DNA from: Bryoerythrophyllum caledonicum
Taxonomy: Eukaryota; Streptophyta; Bryopsida; Pottiales; Pottiaceae
Direction of reading: 5' to 3'
Assembly: GCA_963971425.1 (NCBI GenBank)
Contig: OZ020520.1
Span: forward strand, 4,444,553 to 4,508,552
DNA length: 64,000 nt
The translations under genes and the position numbers were made by a program. Position 1 is the first letter of the stretch, and the number at the start of each line of letters is the position of its first letter. Below the pieces are notes generated by a model. That model saw nothing but the letters and a program-made list of their open reading frames with translations. It was not told the DNA's origin and searched no databases. This document shows, in pieces, positions 1 through 10,400 of this stretch.

Positions 1-1726
1 TTTGAATGCTGCCACGAAAAAAGCTTGGACGACTCCGGTGCGGGGAAAGGTGTCTAAACTGGAAGACATAGGCTACCTCATCCCTCCTTCCATCAGGTTT
101 CATTATGGTGACATTGCAGCAGGGGGGCGTGGATACATTGGACTGTCCGTGGATGTGGGAGGACATGCTACTGCTAATTGGGAATGGCAGATGGAAGTGA
201 AGAGGCCAGGCCAGAGCGACACAGAGAATCTTCTTCCGGTTCGGTGTAGAAGAGGGTTATTCCGCACCGACTACATAGAGTTGGGGAAACCATGTTTGTG
301 GGTGATTGATTGTCGACGTGGCGGTGGGAGGCATGGAGATGGTCATTGGGGAGACGCCCAGTTATCCGCAGTTTTTGCACAGCTGGCATTATGGATGGCA
401 AATATTGAACGATGGAACGTCATCTTCTTGTTACCAGCGGCCGTGTATGCCAACGAAGATTTTTTCACGAAGGTGAAGCTTCCAGAGGGATGTACTATGC
501 GACGTGGATGCTGGGCATTTGATCCCAACTCGGTTAATCCCTATGCTCTCGATTTTACAGAGAATGGGCGTCTGGAGCAAATAGTAAAACCGATTGGCGA
601 TGTTGTGATTTGTATGCAGCACCCTCTGGGTACATCTCCGGGCCCGAACTATGTTTCTGGAGACGTTCCACTTCCACTTGTTTTCTTGGATCACTGGAGT
701 GAGGCACGCCAACCCTCTGAAGTTGATTCACTTGAGAGATCTCCATCAGAGCTGGCAAGACTAGTGGGCTCATACTTGCCCCGTGGTTGGGGTTTAGTGG
801 CGTGTAACATATCTACGGCCATTCCCACGATCCTTGAAGGAGATTTCCAGGGATCTGAGGTTTTCATCGTTGACGATTGTACAGACAGAGTTTCATTTTT
901 GTACAACGAGTTGTTCGACAATTTCCAAGGACAACTGTTGGTCAGGACTGGTGGAACAAGTACTGGTTGCAACATCGTACCTGAGACCGAAGAGGCGGTT
1001 GGTGGAGTGAGGAATGAAGATGACAATGAGGATGGAGGTGGTTTAAATGAGAGATTGCCACGTTCAGGTACCACTGAAGATTTCTCATCTCGCAGTGGTT
1101 CAGACGTCGATGAAGATGGAGTGAACCAGTCTCCTCCAAGAGAGAGGATTCCATCAACGCAGCGGGCGGTGGGAGATACTTCAGGGCAGACATCTGCAAC
1201 ACCTACAGAGAGGATGCAAGATACCGGTGTAGTGGATGTTGGTTTGGCGGCACGAGCAGGGGGGGGGCGTACATTTGATGGTCCTAGGCTGGAGATAGAG
1301 GAAGAAGAATTGGATTCATTGGAATTTTTTTCGGTGCAGAGGAGGATTCCACAGCCTTCGATGCCTTCTCAATCAGAGCCTGTATCGGAGACACAAGAGA
1401 CGTTCGGAGGTACTCAGAGTGATACCGGACTAGGTTTGCCTTCCGTTCCAAGATCTAGCGTATCCGAGGACATCATTGCATTTCAGGGGGCCTTCTCGTT
1501 AGAGCGAGAGATGTCCTTCAATCCAGAGGATGGCTTTTTCTACAATGATGATAGGGTAAGGCATACGCGGGAGGGTGTTCCTGGCAATTACCGATATGTT
1601 GAGTGTGCGTCCATTGGCATCGAAGGTGTGGGAGATCGTCCAGTGCAGGATCATGAACTGTCCGCTATGGTAGGTAGCGCGATTGGACACGTGGAGGGAG
1701 TCGTTCCGCCAGAAGATGAGCTGTGA
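1..1726 (+). CDS. Methyltransferase-fold protein, 3' part (5' end outside window)
   Basis: The frame is open from the first bases and ends at TGA 1724-1726, so about 574 C-terminal residues are visible and the true start lies upstream. No family is recognised with certainty. The residue order fits the circularly permuted beta class of DNA methyltransferases. A strand ending in WVIDCRRGG sits where the catalytic DPPY motif would be (residues ~100-108). A second strand, NVIFLLP, follows. A segment RSPSELARLVGSYLPRGWGLVACN then resembles the conserved helix plus SAM-binding motif I, followed by SEVFIVDDCTD. The catalytic and glycine-rich motifs are degenerate. After residue ~330 the chain is acidic and disordered. 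The same fold occurs at 7495-15660 and 38076-45049. The assignment is inference from motif order. Confidence 0.5.
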   Translation, partial: LNAATKKAWTTPVRGKVSKLEDIGYLIPPSIRFHYGDIAAGGRGYIGLSVDVGGHATANWEWQMEVKRPGQSDTENLLPVRCRRGLFRTDYIELGKPCLWVIDCRRGGGRHGDGHWGDAQLSAVFAQLALWMANIERWNVIFLLPAAVYANEDFFTKVKLPEGCTMRRGCWAFDPNSVNPYALDFTENGRLEQIVKPIGDVVICMQHPLGTSPGPNYVSGDVPLPLVFLDHWSEARQPSEVDSLERSPSELARLVGSYLPRGWGLVACNISTAIPTILEGDFQGSEVFIVDDCTDRVSFLYNELFDNFQGQLLVRTGGTSTGCNIVPETEEAVGGVRNEDDNEDGGGLNERLPRSGTTEDFSSRSGSDVDEDGVNQSPPRERIPSTQRAVGDTSGQTSATPTERMQDTGVVDVGLAARAGGGRTFDGPRLEIEEEELDSLEFFSVQRRIPQPSMPSQSEPVSETQETFGGTQSDTGLGLPSVPRSSVSEDIIAFQGAFSLEREMSFNPEDGFFYNDDRVRHTREGVPGNYRYVECASIGIEGVGDRPVQDHELSAMVGSAIGHVEGVVPPEDEL

Positions 1727-2295
1727 GTCGTGGAGCTATATTCTATTGTAGAGCATGCACGCAGTTTAGGTGACAAGTACGTTAGTATAATGTAGTTTGA
1801 GATGTGTCTATCATTCGGTGGGTGGTATATTTTTATATATTGGGTGGTCTATATGATATGTTTGATTTTAGAATTCCTCGGCAATAGTGTGGAATTGCTT
1901 GATTATGTATGTTTTTGCACTATAAAATACAGTGAGGTACTTTACACTGTCTTAGGAAATTGCATATATATTTTTGTATCTCTTACACATTGTATTTGTA
2001 GTGCACTACTCTAAAATCCTATAATAACTCATAACAAATTTATAATCTCTTTGGGCACATGATTATAATTTTGTAGCAGGATTTGTAAACTAGATTAGAA
2101 ATCATATATTTTCTAAAAAAAGGTAGCAAATGTAAAAATTATATTACTGATATGAACATGAAGATGCCAAGGTATGACACAACAAACACCAAAAAAATTT
2201 GACAAAAAACATACTAAACTTTTGCCAAATTTTGATTTAAAAAAAAGTTATGAGCAAATAACTTGCGGCTTTCTACCAGCAAGCAGTGCACTTGG
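1727..2295. other. AT-rich 3' flank, no gene seen
   Basis: This AT-rich stretch follows the stop codon of the first gene. I see no convincing coding frame, RNA gene or mobile-element end in it. It probably contains the 3' UTR of the upstream gene. Confidence 0.4.
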
Positions 2296-2900
2296 CTAAG
2301 TGCATAATTGCTTAATTGCGTGTTTTGCTTGTAATACGCACAAGTTTACAAAAATATGTTGTAATATGCACAAGGTTTCGACACTTTTTTCGGCACTTGC
2401 TTGTAATATGCACAAGTTTTCGACACTTTTTTCAACACTTGCTTGTAATACGTATAAGTTTTCGACACTTTTTTCGACACTTGCTTGCAATATGCACAAG
2501 TTTTCGACACTTGCTTGTAATACGCACAAGTTTACAAAAATTTGTTGTAATATGCACAAGGTTTCGACACTTTTTTTGACACTTGCTTGTAATATGCATA
2601 AGTTTTCGACACTTTTTTCGACACTTGCTTGTAATACGCACAAGTTTACAAAAATATGTTGTAACATGCATAAGGTTTCGACACTGTTTTCGACACTTGC
2701 TTGTAATATGCACAAGTTTTCGACACTTTTTTCGACACTTGCTTGTAATACGCACAAGTTTACAAAAATATGTTGTAATATGCACAAGGTTTCGACACTT
2801 TTTTCGACACTTGCTTGTAATATGCACAAGTTTTCGACACTTTTCCGACACTTTCTTCTAATATGCACAAGTTTTCGACACTTTTTTCGACAATTCACAA
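2296..2900. repeat. Tandem array with CTTGTAATAYGCACAAG units
   Basis: About 600 bp are built from a few alternating phrases: an interrupted palindrome CTTGTAATATGCACAAG (arms CTTGT/ACAAG), TTTTCGACACTTTTTTCGACACTTG, and TTTACAAAAATATGTTGTAATATG. The palindrome recurs roughly every 50-60 bp, more than ten times. Long open frames exist on both strands only because the repeat length keeps frame; they encode low-complexity repeats and are not genes. Confidence 0.85.
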
Positions 2901-3259
2901 AAACTGTCGAAAAAATAGTGTCGAAAAGAGCCCAATTTGTAGTAGTGCCTACAGGAATTCAGACGGGTCTATGTGGGACGGTTTCTACCGAAAAAATCAC
3001 AACAAATACTTTTTCGGCTGAGACAGCCAAGGGCTAGAAAACAAGTGATCAAGCTGCTGACGCAAAGACTACCTCGGATTGCCTAAATCCGAGCAGCCAG
3101 TTGCAAATTGTGATATATTTTGTCGATTACTGATTATTCCTTCCTTATTTTCATGACCAACTTGTAAGGTGGTCCCTGGATCTACAGTTACAGACGGGCT
3201 ATTTTTGGGCCGCGGGAGGAAGTTGCAAGTGCGACCATCGCGTAAGGAATTCGTCTTTC
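2901..3259. other. Spacer, no gene seen
   Basis: This is sequence downstream of the tandem array. It still contains one or two decayed GTCGAAAA phrases at its left edge. Nothing else is recognisable. Confidence 0.3.
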
Positions 3260-3729
3260 AAAGGATAAGTAATGAGATAAAGTCGTACTTAGTCTGCACG
3301 AGTCCGGGAATCGGGGCGTGAAGTCGGTGCCTGAGTCTGAAAGGCAAGCAGAGCCTCTGTCCATAACAGTAGCATCAACTGTACATCCACAACAACATCA
3401 CCTGTTCGTCCACAGCAGCAGCATCGGCGTATGTCAAGCTGTTAGTTCGTCAATCTTACTGAACACCAAGTTGAGGATGGATGAGTCTGTGTTCACAAAC
3501 TTCAGGAAATGAACTTATCCTTCTACAGGTGTCTCAAAGTGGCTCGATGATGTTACTGTAGTGGACAGGAAGAGCATCTGCAATATGGAGCGTTTGGTGT
3601 AGAGGAACTTATCGCCATGATGGCAAGCCCAAAAAACCTTGTTCCAGGGTTAACTGTTGAGGTTACAAGTTGTTCGAGGATAGTTGTTCATTATGTAAGC
3701 GTTTTTGTCTGTGAGGGGTGCGTGTGGCC

Positions 3730-4055
3730 CAGGGCAAACTGACCCCCTCGTTGCCCCACTGTGGGATGAACAGGAGGTCCTTCCCCTGGCTCTCTTCGTT
3801 GGCCCTTCCCCGGCCTGCCCGCCCGGCCCTCCCCCGGTCAGTCCCCGAGCAGCCCTGATCCCTGATATCCGCCGCTCCGATACCCGCCCGCCCGCATCTT
3901 AACCTCCAGCCACGACCAAGCATCATGTGCAAACGCTGATTCAGCATCCTGCCAACCCTGGATGGTGCTCATGCTCTTCCCGCTGGTTGTGATCCCTGTG
4001 TTGTGCCTCCCAGTCGCCACACGAAGAAACTACTCTGCTCCAAACCCTTACCCAA
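3730..4055 (+). repeat. Left arm of ~0.33-kb inverted repeat
   Basis: The arm pairs with 4822-5145 in reverse orientation with high identity. Shared segments include CGGCCTGCCCGC/GGGCGGG stretches, CCTGATATCCGCC, and CTCCAAACCCTTACCCAAGT at the inner edge. The arms are separated by a ~0.77-kb spacer. The open frames in the arm are GC-rich shadows without a recognisable product. Confidence 0.8.
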
Positions 4056-4821
4056 GTCTCGATGCACGACTTGTGCGACTTGGACATCTCCCCGTGACAC
4101 AATCAACCAACTCGATGAGCGGCTTCTCAGTATGTTGCTCGCACACCGTGGTGACACAGAACAAAACATAAGATCAAGCTCCACAAAACGATCACCAAAC
4201 CCCAATTAAGAACGAGCACGCACTCACTTGCAATTGCTCCCCAATTAAGAACAAGCACGCACTCACTTGCAATTGCTCCACCTGACTCCACGAACTGATG
4301 GAGCGCTTGGACGCCGCATTCACGACGCTCGAGTGCACATTCTCAAGGTCCATATTGCAGCCGGGCTTGTGCATCATGAATCTCAACTAAGGTCTAGGAA
4401 CTTGTCCTGGAAATGAGCACTTTCGGAGCGAGTCCCAGAGCAAACTTGGACCCATCTTCCTGGTGGAATTGCTGTAAGCTGTCCTTCCATAGTCTCTCCT
4501 CTCCGACAACGTTGATGAAGTGATTTTACTGTGACGAAGTACTCGAGGTGCAGCGAAGAGCATTCAATGGTTTTAGTGCATTTCGTTGCAAAATGGACCC
4601 TCTTCTTTGTAACATGGAAGCTTGTGTTTAATGTTCCGTTAATAGGCAGCTCACCAACCTCCGTGATGCACACAACGGCCATTTCCTTTGACAGCTCCTT
4701 GATACATCTCGGGTACGTACTTCCTGTGTGTTGCGAGAGAATGGAATCATGATTTAGAAGTCTTCAAAAAGAATGGTTGGAAGCTTTCGTTGATTAAGGG
4801 TCTCGAATTTCTGCTGAACTT

Positions 4822-5145
4822 GGGTAAGGGTTTGGAGCAGAGTAGTTTCTTCGTGTGGCGACTGGGAGGCACAACATAGGGATCACAACCAGCGGGAAGA
4901 GCATGAGCACCATCCAGAGTTGGCAGGATGCTGAATCAGCGTTTGCACATAATCCTTGGTCGTGGGGCTGGAGGTTAAGATGCTGGCGGGCGGGTATCGG
5001 AGCGGCGGATATCAGGGATCAGGGGCTGCTCGGGGACTGACCGAGGGAGGGCCGGGGAAGGGCCAACGAAGAGAGCCACGGGAACGACCTCCTGTTCATC
5101 CCACAATGGGGCAACGAGGGGGTCAGTTCGCTTTGGGCGTGTGTG
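4822..5145 (-). repeat. Right arm of ~0.33-kb inverted repeat
   Basis: This is the reverse-complement copy of 3730-4055. It begins ACTTGGGTAAGGGTTTGGAG and runs to GGGGGTCAGTTCG. Scattered substitutions and small indels show that the duplication is old enough to have drifted. Confidence 0.8.
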
Positions 5146-5264
5146 TGTGCAGGGTGATACGACAGAAGATCGATCACTTGCAGCCTCTTCATGGAGCTTG
5201 TGCGGGTCAAGTTGTGGAGGACCACAGGCTGATTCTGAAAATTATAGTGAGAACAAGAATACAT

Positions 5265-6471
5265 GTTATCTTTGCGGGGAAATTTATATTTCTTTTTCGG
5301 ACTTATAGGAAAAAAAAATTATGGTGTTATAAACATCAAAAGCCTGAGTTTGGGGCAATTTGGCAAGGTACCATAAAGATGAACAATAACACTGTAGAGT
5401 TGGCATTTGCATTTTTGTGAGGCGGGCAGCAATGAAGGAAAGTTCTTGGCAACCCTCATTGCTTTTCTAAAAAACGCATAGAAATTGGGATTGTACCTTC
5501 TTTTCAAAAAAAAAAATTGTATGTAGAATAAGGCAATATAATTCTATCCACAACTCTGATTTTAGATTTGACATCTACTTTTCTATTTTTTAATTTATTT
5601 TCTAATCCCACATAAATGCCTACATTCTATACCCGTAGTCAATGCAAGGCCATTTTCTTATCCTAATCATCTCCAAATTTACTTGTGATTTTTGGCATGT
5701 AAGGACCTAACACAAGGTAGACATAGATATATAAAAATCATGCAATGTATAGTTAGAAAATATGACATTATCTTGATTCGAAATACGTTGGCCATGTCCG
5801 CGCAAGGAAGAAAAAAACCATTATGCACTCTTCAAATGCATGTATCTTACATTTCGTGCGGTTAAAGTTTACAAGATTATTTGAGTGTTTTTTTGTAGAA
5901 AAGAACTTGATGATTTTACGGATGAAGACAATTGTTTCAATCCGTCTTATATTATCTCATCTTGAAGAGACTATTTTGGAGTGGTTGTGGTGTAACATAG
6001 TGACCTTGGTCCTTAAGGGGTTAAAATATTGCTTCCGTAAATCCCCAAAGGTCCAAGTTTGAATGAATAGCCCATTTGAAATCTTGGTAGATTCCTATGA
6101 TGCCAATTTTCAAGCTGATTGTTTTGAGAATTTCATTAAAAAAAAGAAGAAATATGAGAGCTTGGTGACAATATGATGTTTAATGCAACAAACAATGATT
6201 GAAAGACTTATGTGTACACAAAGTACAAGAGCGAGTTTTACATGTTGCTTGATAAAAGTCCTCCATTAACCTTGACAACTTATAGAACCAACATTGCCTT
6301 TCTTCATCTTTACCATTCAAACTTACAAAAATTTGAATTTTAAACTACAAAAGATGAGAGAATATTGGCATTTAAGGGAAGTCAAAAAATAATTTGTACC
6401 TTGATTTTACAAGGTCATTACACTATGTTTCACAATTAAATGAAATTTCCACACTATGCAAAGTTGCTACA
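5265..6471. other. AT-rich spacer left of the MULE
   Basis: The stretch is AT-rich and has no coding frame with recognisable content. It ends at the 11-bp target-site duplication of the large transposon. Confidence 0.4.
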
Positions 6472-6482
6472 CTTCACATCAC
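6472..6482. repeat. Target-site duplication, left copy
   Basis: CTTCACATCAC is repeated exactly at 20534-20544 in the same orientation, immediately outside the inverted ends. An 11-bp duplication fits the 8-11 bp usual for Mutator-like elements. Confidence 0.85.
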
Positions 6483-6545
6483 GGGGATTGCTAGTATGTG
6501 AGCCGTGAGCCGTGAGCCGTGAGCCGAAAGCCGTGAGCTGTGAGC
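6483..6545 (+). repeat. Left terminal inverted repeat with GTGAGCC heptamers
   Basis: A ~15-bp unique tip (GGGGATTGCTAGTAT) is followed by about eight 7-bp units: GTGAGCC repeated, with GAAAGCC, GTGAGCT and ATGAGC variants. It is the inverted counterpart of 20450-20533. Tandem heptamers in the subterminal region may be transposase-binding sites; that role is inference. Confidence 0.85.
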
Positions 6546-7494
6546 CATGAGCGGTGGTTGGTAGGGAAAATTCTACCAAATATTTTGAGAACGAGAGTGG
6601 GAACCGCGAAAATTATATAGTATGAAGCCTATATCCGTGAGAAATTGATCTAAACTGGAAAAGTAATAAAGCCTATTTCCGTGCAAATTTCACATGTACA
6701 ACAATCTTTCCACCGTCGCCTTCCTAAATATCCATCCATTTCTCCCAATCCCTACATGTCCATCAATATCCCACTATTTGAGTTATTTTAAATCTTTGTA
6801 TCCATTTTTATTACCTTCAATATTTTTTGTATTGGTCTTACCGTTTTTTTATTTATTTATTTCAATATTACCTTTTCAAGCAAAAGTACATCTTTGATAT
6901 TTTTTTTGTACTTCTATATTATTCAATACTTTTCTTCCTCATACTAATTGTTATTTTTTTTAAGTCTAATCATGTCTATATCTTATTTGTCTCTAATATT
7001 TCTACAACTCTCTTCAATATAATATGTAAGGTGGCGCATAATATTTTTTGATATTTGTTGTAGTATGTTAATTATTAATAATAAATTTTCATTTCTATAA
7101 TACCCTCTATCATTACAATTTTAATGAATTCTAATCAACTATTAATTTTCCATTTATGTCTTTTATCTACATATTAAATTCTAAAATGCTCTTAGTTTAG
7201 TTTTGAAAGGATTGTAGTAGTTCCTATCTTTGTCAAAATTCACAGTCTAAATTGACCTTCTTCAGTTTAGGATTTAGGGTCGAACGTCTCTATTTTACAA
7301 GTGAACTTAATTATTTTTCAGATGATATGCAAATATCAATCAAAGAAGTGAAGTATGTAAGATCAAAAAGCGAAGCAAATGATGAACACAATTGTAGGAG
7401 ATAGAAAAATTTCATATGGAATACCAAAAATACAAACTCACAATGTATTACTGAAAAAAGATGTGAAACAAAGAAGAATATAATTCATACAAAT
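6546..7494. other. AT-rich subterminal region of the MULE
   Basis: This is AT-rich sequence between the left terminal repeat and the 3' end of the minus-strand gene. A small hairpin lies near 6557-6578 (TTGGTAG...CTACCAA). The rest probably contains the 3' UTR of the minus-strand gene. No additional gene is evident. Confidence 0.4.
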
Positions 7495-10400
7495 TTAAGA
7501 AGTAATATTTGGACTATCATCACTATCGATGCTATCCTCGCTATCCTCAACTGCTTCAATGTCCAAGTATTGAGCAACACGAGGGTCATATCGATGGGTA
7601 TGATATGGTGGGCTTGAAGATGATACTGTAGCCATCGCCTGCGCTAAGTCTTCTATATGCGGCGGAAGTAGGAACGGTCGAGTAGGTGATTTGGCAATGG
7701 CCATCAATCTTCAAAGAATATAAAAGTAGTGTCAACGTACAATTCTTAAATTTGAAAGTAAAAGAAAAAAATAATAACCACAACTTACTTACTCAAACGA
7801 TTTCGTTTTGCAACGTGGCGCACTGGAATGTCATCTTCGTCTACGTTAATAACCGCTTGCATAGAATTAGAGGTTTCTGGCGGTGGTGGCGCATCTCGAA
7901 GTGATGCAAGGACGACCTCAAAAATTACAGGATCGGCTTCAAAAGCAACCAGATGGCGGCTTGAGCAGCGGCAAGCGCGAATAGAGGCTCCTACAATTAA
8001 ACCAAAAAATTAGCGGAATTCCAAAGTCTCGATATCAATAACAATAAAAAGAGGAGTGTCGCATAATTACCTGTAGAGGCACTAGTATCGAGGACAACAC
8101 CACCAGCCTTTGTCAATGCTTGAATTAGGGTCTGCATTAAAATTGGATCCTTCTCCCGACCTCCTCTCCATGGCTTAACTCCATGAAGGAGTTGTGTTTT
8201 TGGCGATACATTGTTGAAGATGATATCATCTTCACCGACATTGATATAGCCATCCAATGTAGATTGATCTTGTTCAAAATGAAAAGCTGGAAGCGATTCA
8301 TGAACTAGGAGAAGGATGCGGAAGCGACGTGTCTACAAAAAACAATGTACATATTAGTCTCAAATATGTAGAAAGTATTCATGAAAGGAGTAAGGATTAT
8401 AAAACTCACCAACATAGATTGATTGGTAGGAGAGGTCAATTCCAGCTCATTAATGCCCCACCAATCTTTGACAATTTTGAATTCATATGTTTTTGCATAT
8501 GTTCGTACGTCTGTTCGAATAGTCAATGACTCGGGCATAAAAATTAATAAACTAGCATGAGTTTGCAAGTAGAAATGAGCAAACTCAAAGATAGCTTCCA
8601 ATTCAGTCACACTATATGCATTCCACTGTGGAATGTCAGTGCTAGTAGATGAAATATTTGGAACCGGCAGCCCTTCAGGAATATCGACAATGATGAGATC
8701 AAATCCATCATGAGGACACGATGTAGAACGCACACGAGTTCCTCGACCCTGTCCAACCTACATATATAAAATAGAACAAAGTGTAATTGCGAGTCAATGT
8801 GTATAGATATTAAAACTGATTGAATTTTTTGTTAATATACATAGGGAAGCACAGAAACGTAAATTATACCATAACTCACTCAAAATATATTATAACTAAT
8901 TCAATACTCAAAATAACAATATAGAAATAAATTAAATCATGAGACATACCGTTTCAACGAAGTCATGCATCCTCTTCATAAGTGTTTGGTCCTTCTTCAT
9001 TTCCATCAATTGAAAAATTGATGTATTTTCAACAAAAACTTTTGTTGATAAGTCCATAGAAGAAACAGGGCAAGTACCACACGCAAGCTTCCTAGCCTGA
9101 ATAGAGTTTTGATAAGCTTGGTTGGCATTGATGGCCGGAGTAGGAATTATTGAATTAGCTGCAGTCAATACATTTGGTGGAGTCAGTAATCGAGTGCCAT
9201 CCTGGTGAATAATAACTTCTGCAAGAATCTTTGATGCACCAGCTGCTTCAGTTCCCTTTGACGCTTTCGAGGTCTTTGTTGTCTTTGTTGTGGTTGTCTG
9301 CGCTTTTGCCGTTGGGGCTGCCTTTTTCTTCCCTTTCTGAGTTGTTATCAATGCTGCTGCAACCTCAGGGTCATCCAAGGTATCATCTGCATCGTCTTCA
9401 AGCAGAATAGTTGGAACCTTGGTTTTCAATCCTACTTTCTCTTCTTCCTCCTCCGCGGGGCAAAATGCAGGTGGACAATCTAAATACCAAGCTCCACTCT
9501 GTAAATGAGCAAGACTCCATTTCTTTTGTTGCGCTGGAGTGTAGACACATAGTTTTGATGCCTTATCTGTCCAAGATGATAGAAATGGTGGTAGAGCTTG
9601 TGGAAGGATGGCACTTTTCGCCAACAGCTCCCTCCGTAGATATCTAAACAATATTATCAATAAAATATAAGATTATTGTTGAAAGAAAGATCATATCAAC
9701 TGAAATAAATAAGTATATTGACCCACCTGAAGAGAACTCGTTTAATGGCTAGTATACCACTAGCCATATCTTGTAGTTTTGATGATTTCGTAAAAGGAGT
9801 CTCTGATTTGAAAAATGAAATAAAAGCCTTTTCCCAAACCGCAATTCTCCAACGCTCTACATATTCGCCAATCTTTAAAATCCCAGGCGATGCTTCCCAG
9901 TCAATGGGGCCAAGATCAGGCGACATATTTTCAAACTCAAGCACCACTGCATCCTCCAACTACAGAATCAAGAAGAAAGTAAATGTATTTAGTACATCTT
10001 GATATGACAAAATAAGTAATACAAAAAACATAAAAAATATAGAGTTCAATGAAATCAAAGGACAAATTCAAAACTCACCTGAGCCCAAAATGTGGCACGA
10101 ATGAGCCATTGATCAAAGACTGCTTCTTTAACAGCACCAGTTGGAAATCGTAAAGACTCACGAGTCATATTAGATGAGTTCCACCATTTCAGCCAACGTC
10201 CTTTGAACTCTGCTTCAACTGTTGCAGTAGCCACCTTTTGCAATTTTTCAAGTGACATATCCGGCTTTGGAACATTGTTCCAATGCCTTGTGATCTAATT
10301 AACAAATACCCAAACATCAAACATTAGATAACAACTTAGGAACATGTTTTACAATATAATTGAATGATGATTAAAATTAATTACCTCATACATGAATTCG

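Larger units (their letters stand above)
3260..5260. repeat. Fragments related to the NLR upstream region
   Basis: Two pieces resemble the DNA upstream of the resistance gene at 26919. Positions ~3265-3430 (shared AGTCCGGGAATC-type core, then CATCCACAAC and GTTCGTCCACAGC) match ~22725-22895. Positions ~5170-5240 (shared TGCAGCCTCTTC, then TTGTGGAGGACC) match ~24850-24910. No NLR coding sequence follows. The region also contains the inverted repeat annotated separately. This looks like a decayed partial copy of an NLR locus. Confidence 0.5.

Noticed and set aside
2296..3037. Long open frames on both strands encoding Cys/His-rich repeats
   Set aside because: They follow the tandem repeat length and exist in several frames and both strands at once; no conserved protein is visible.
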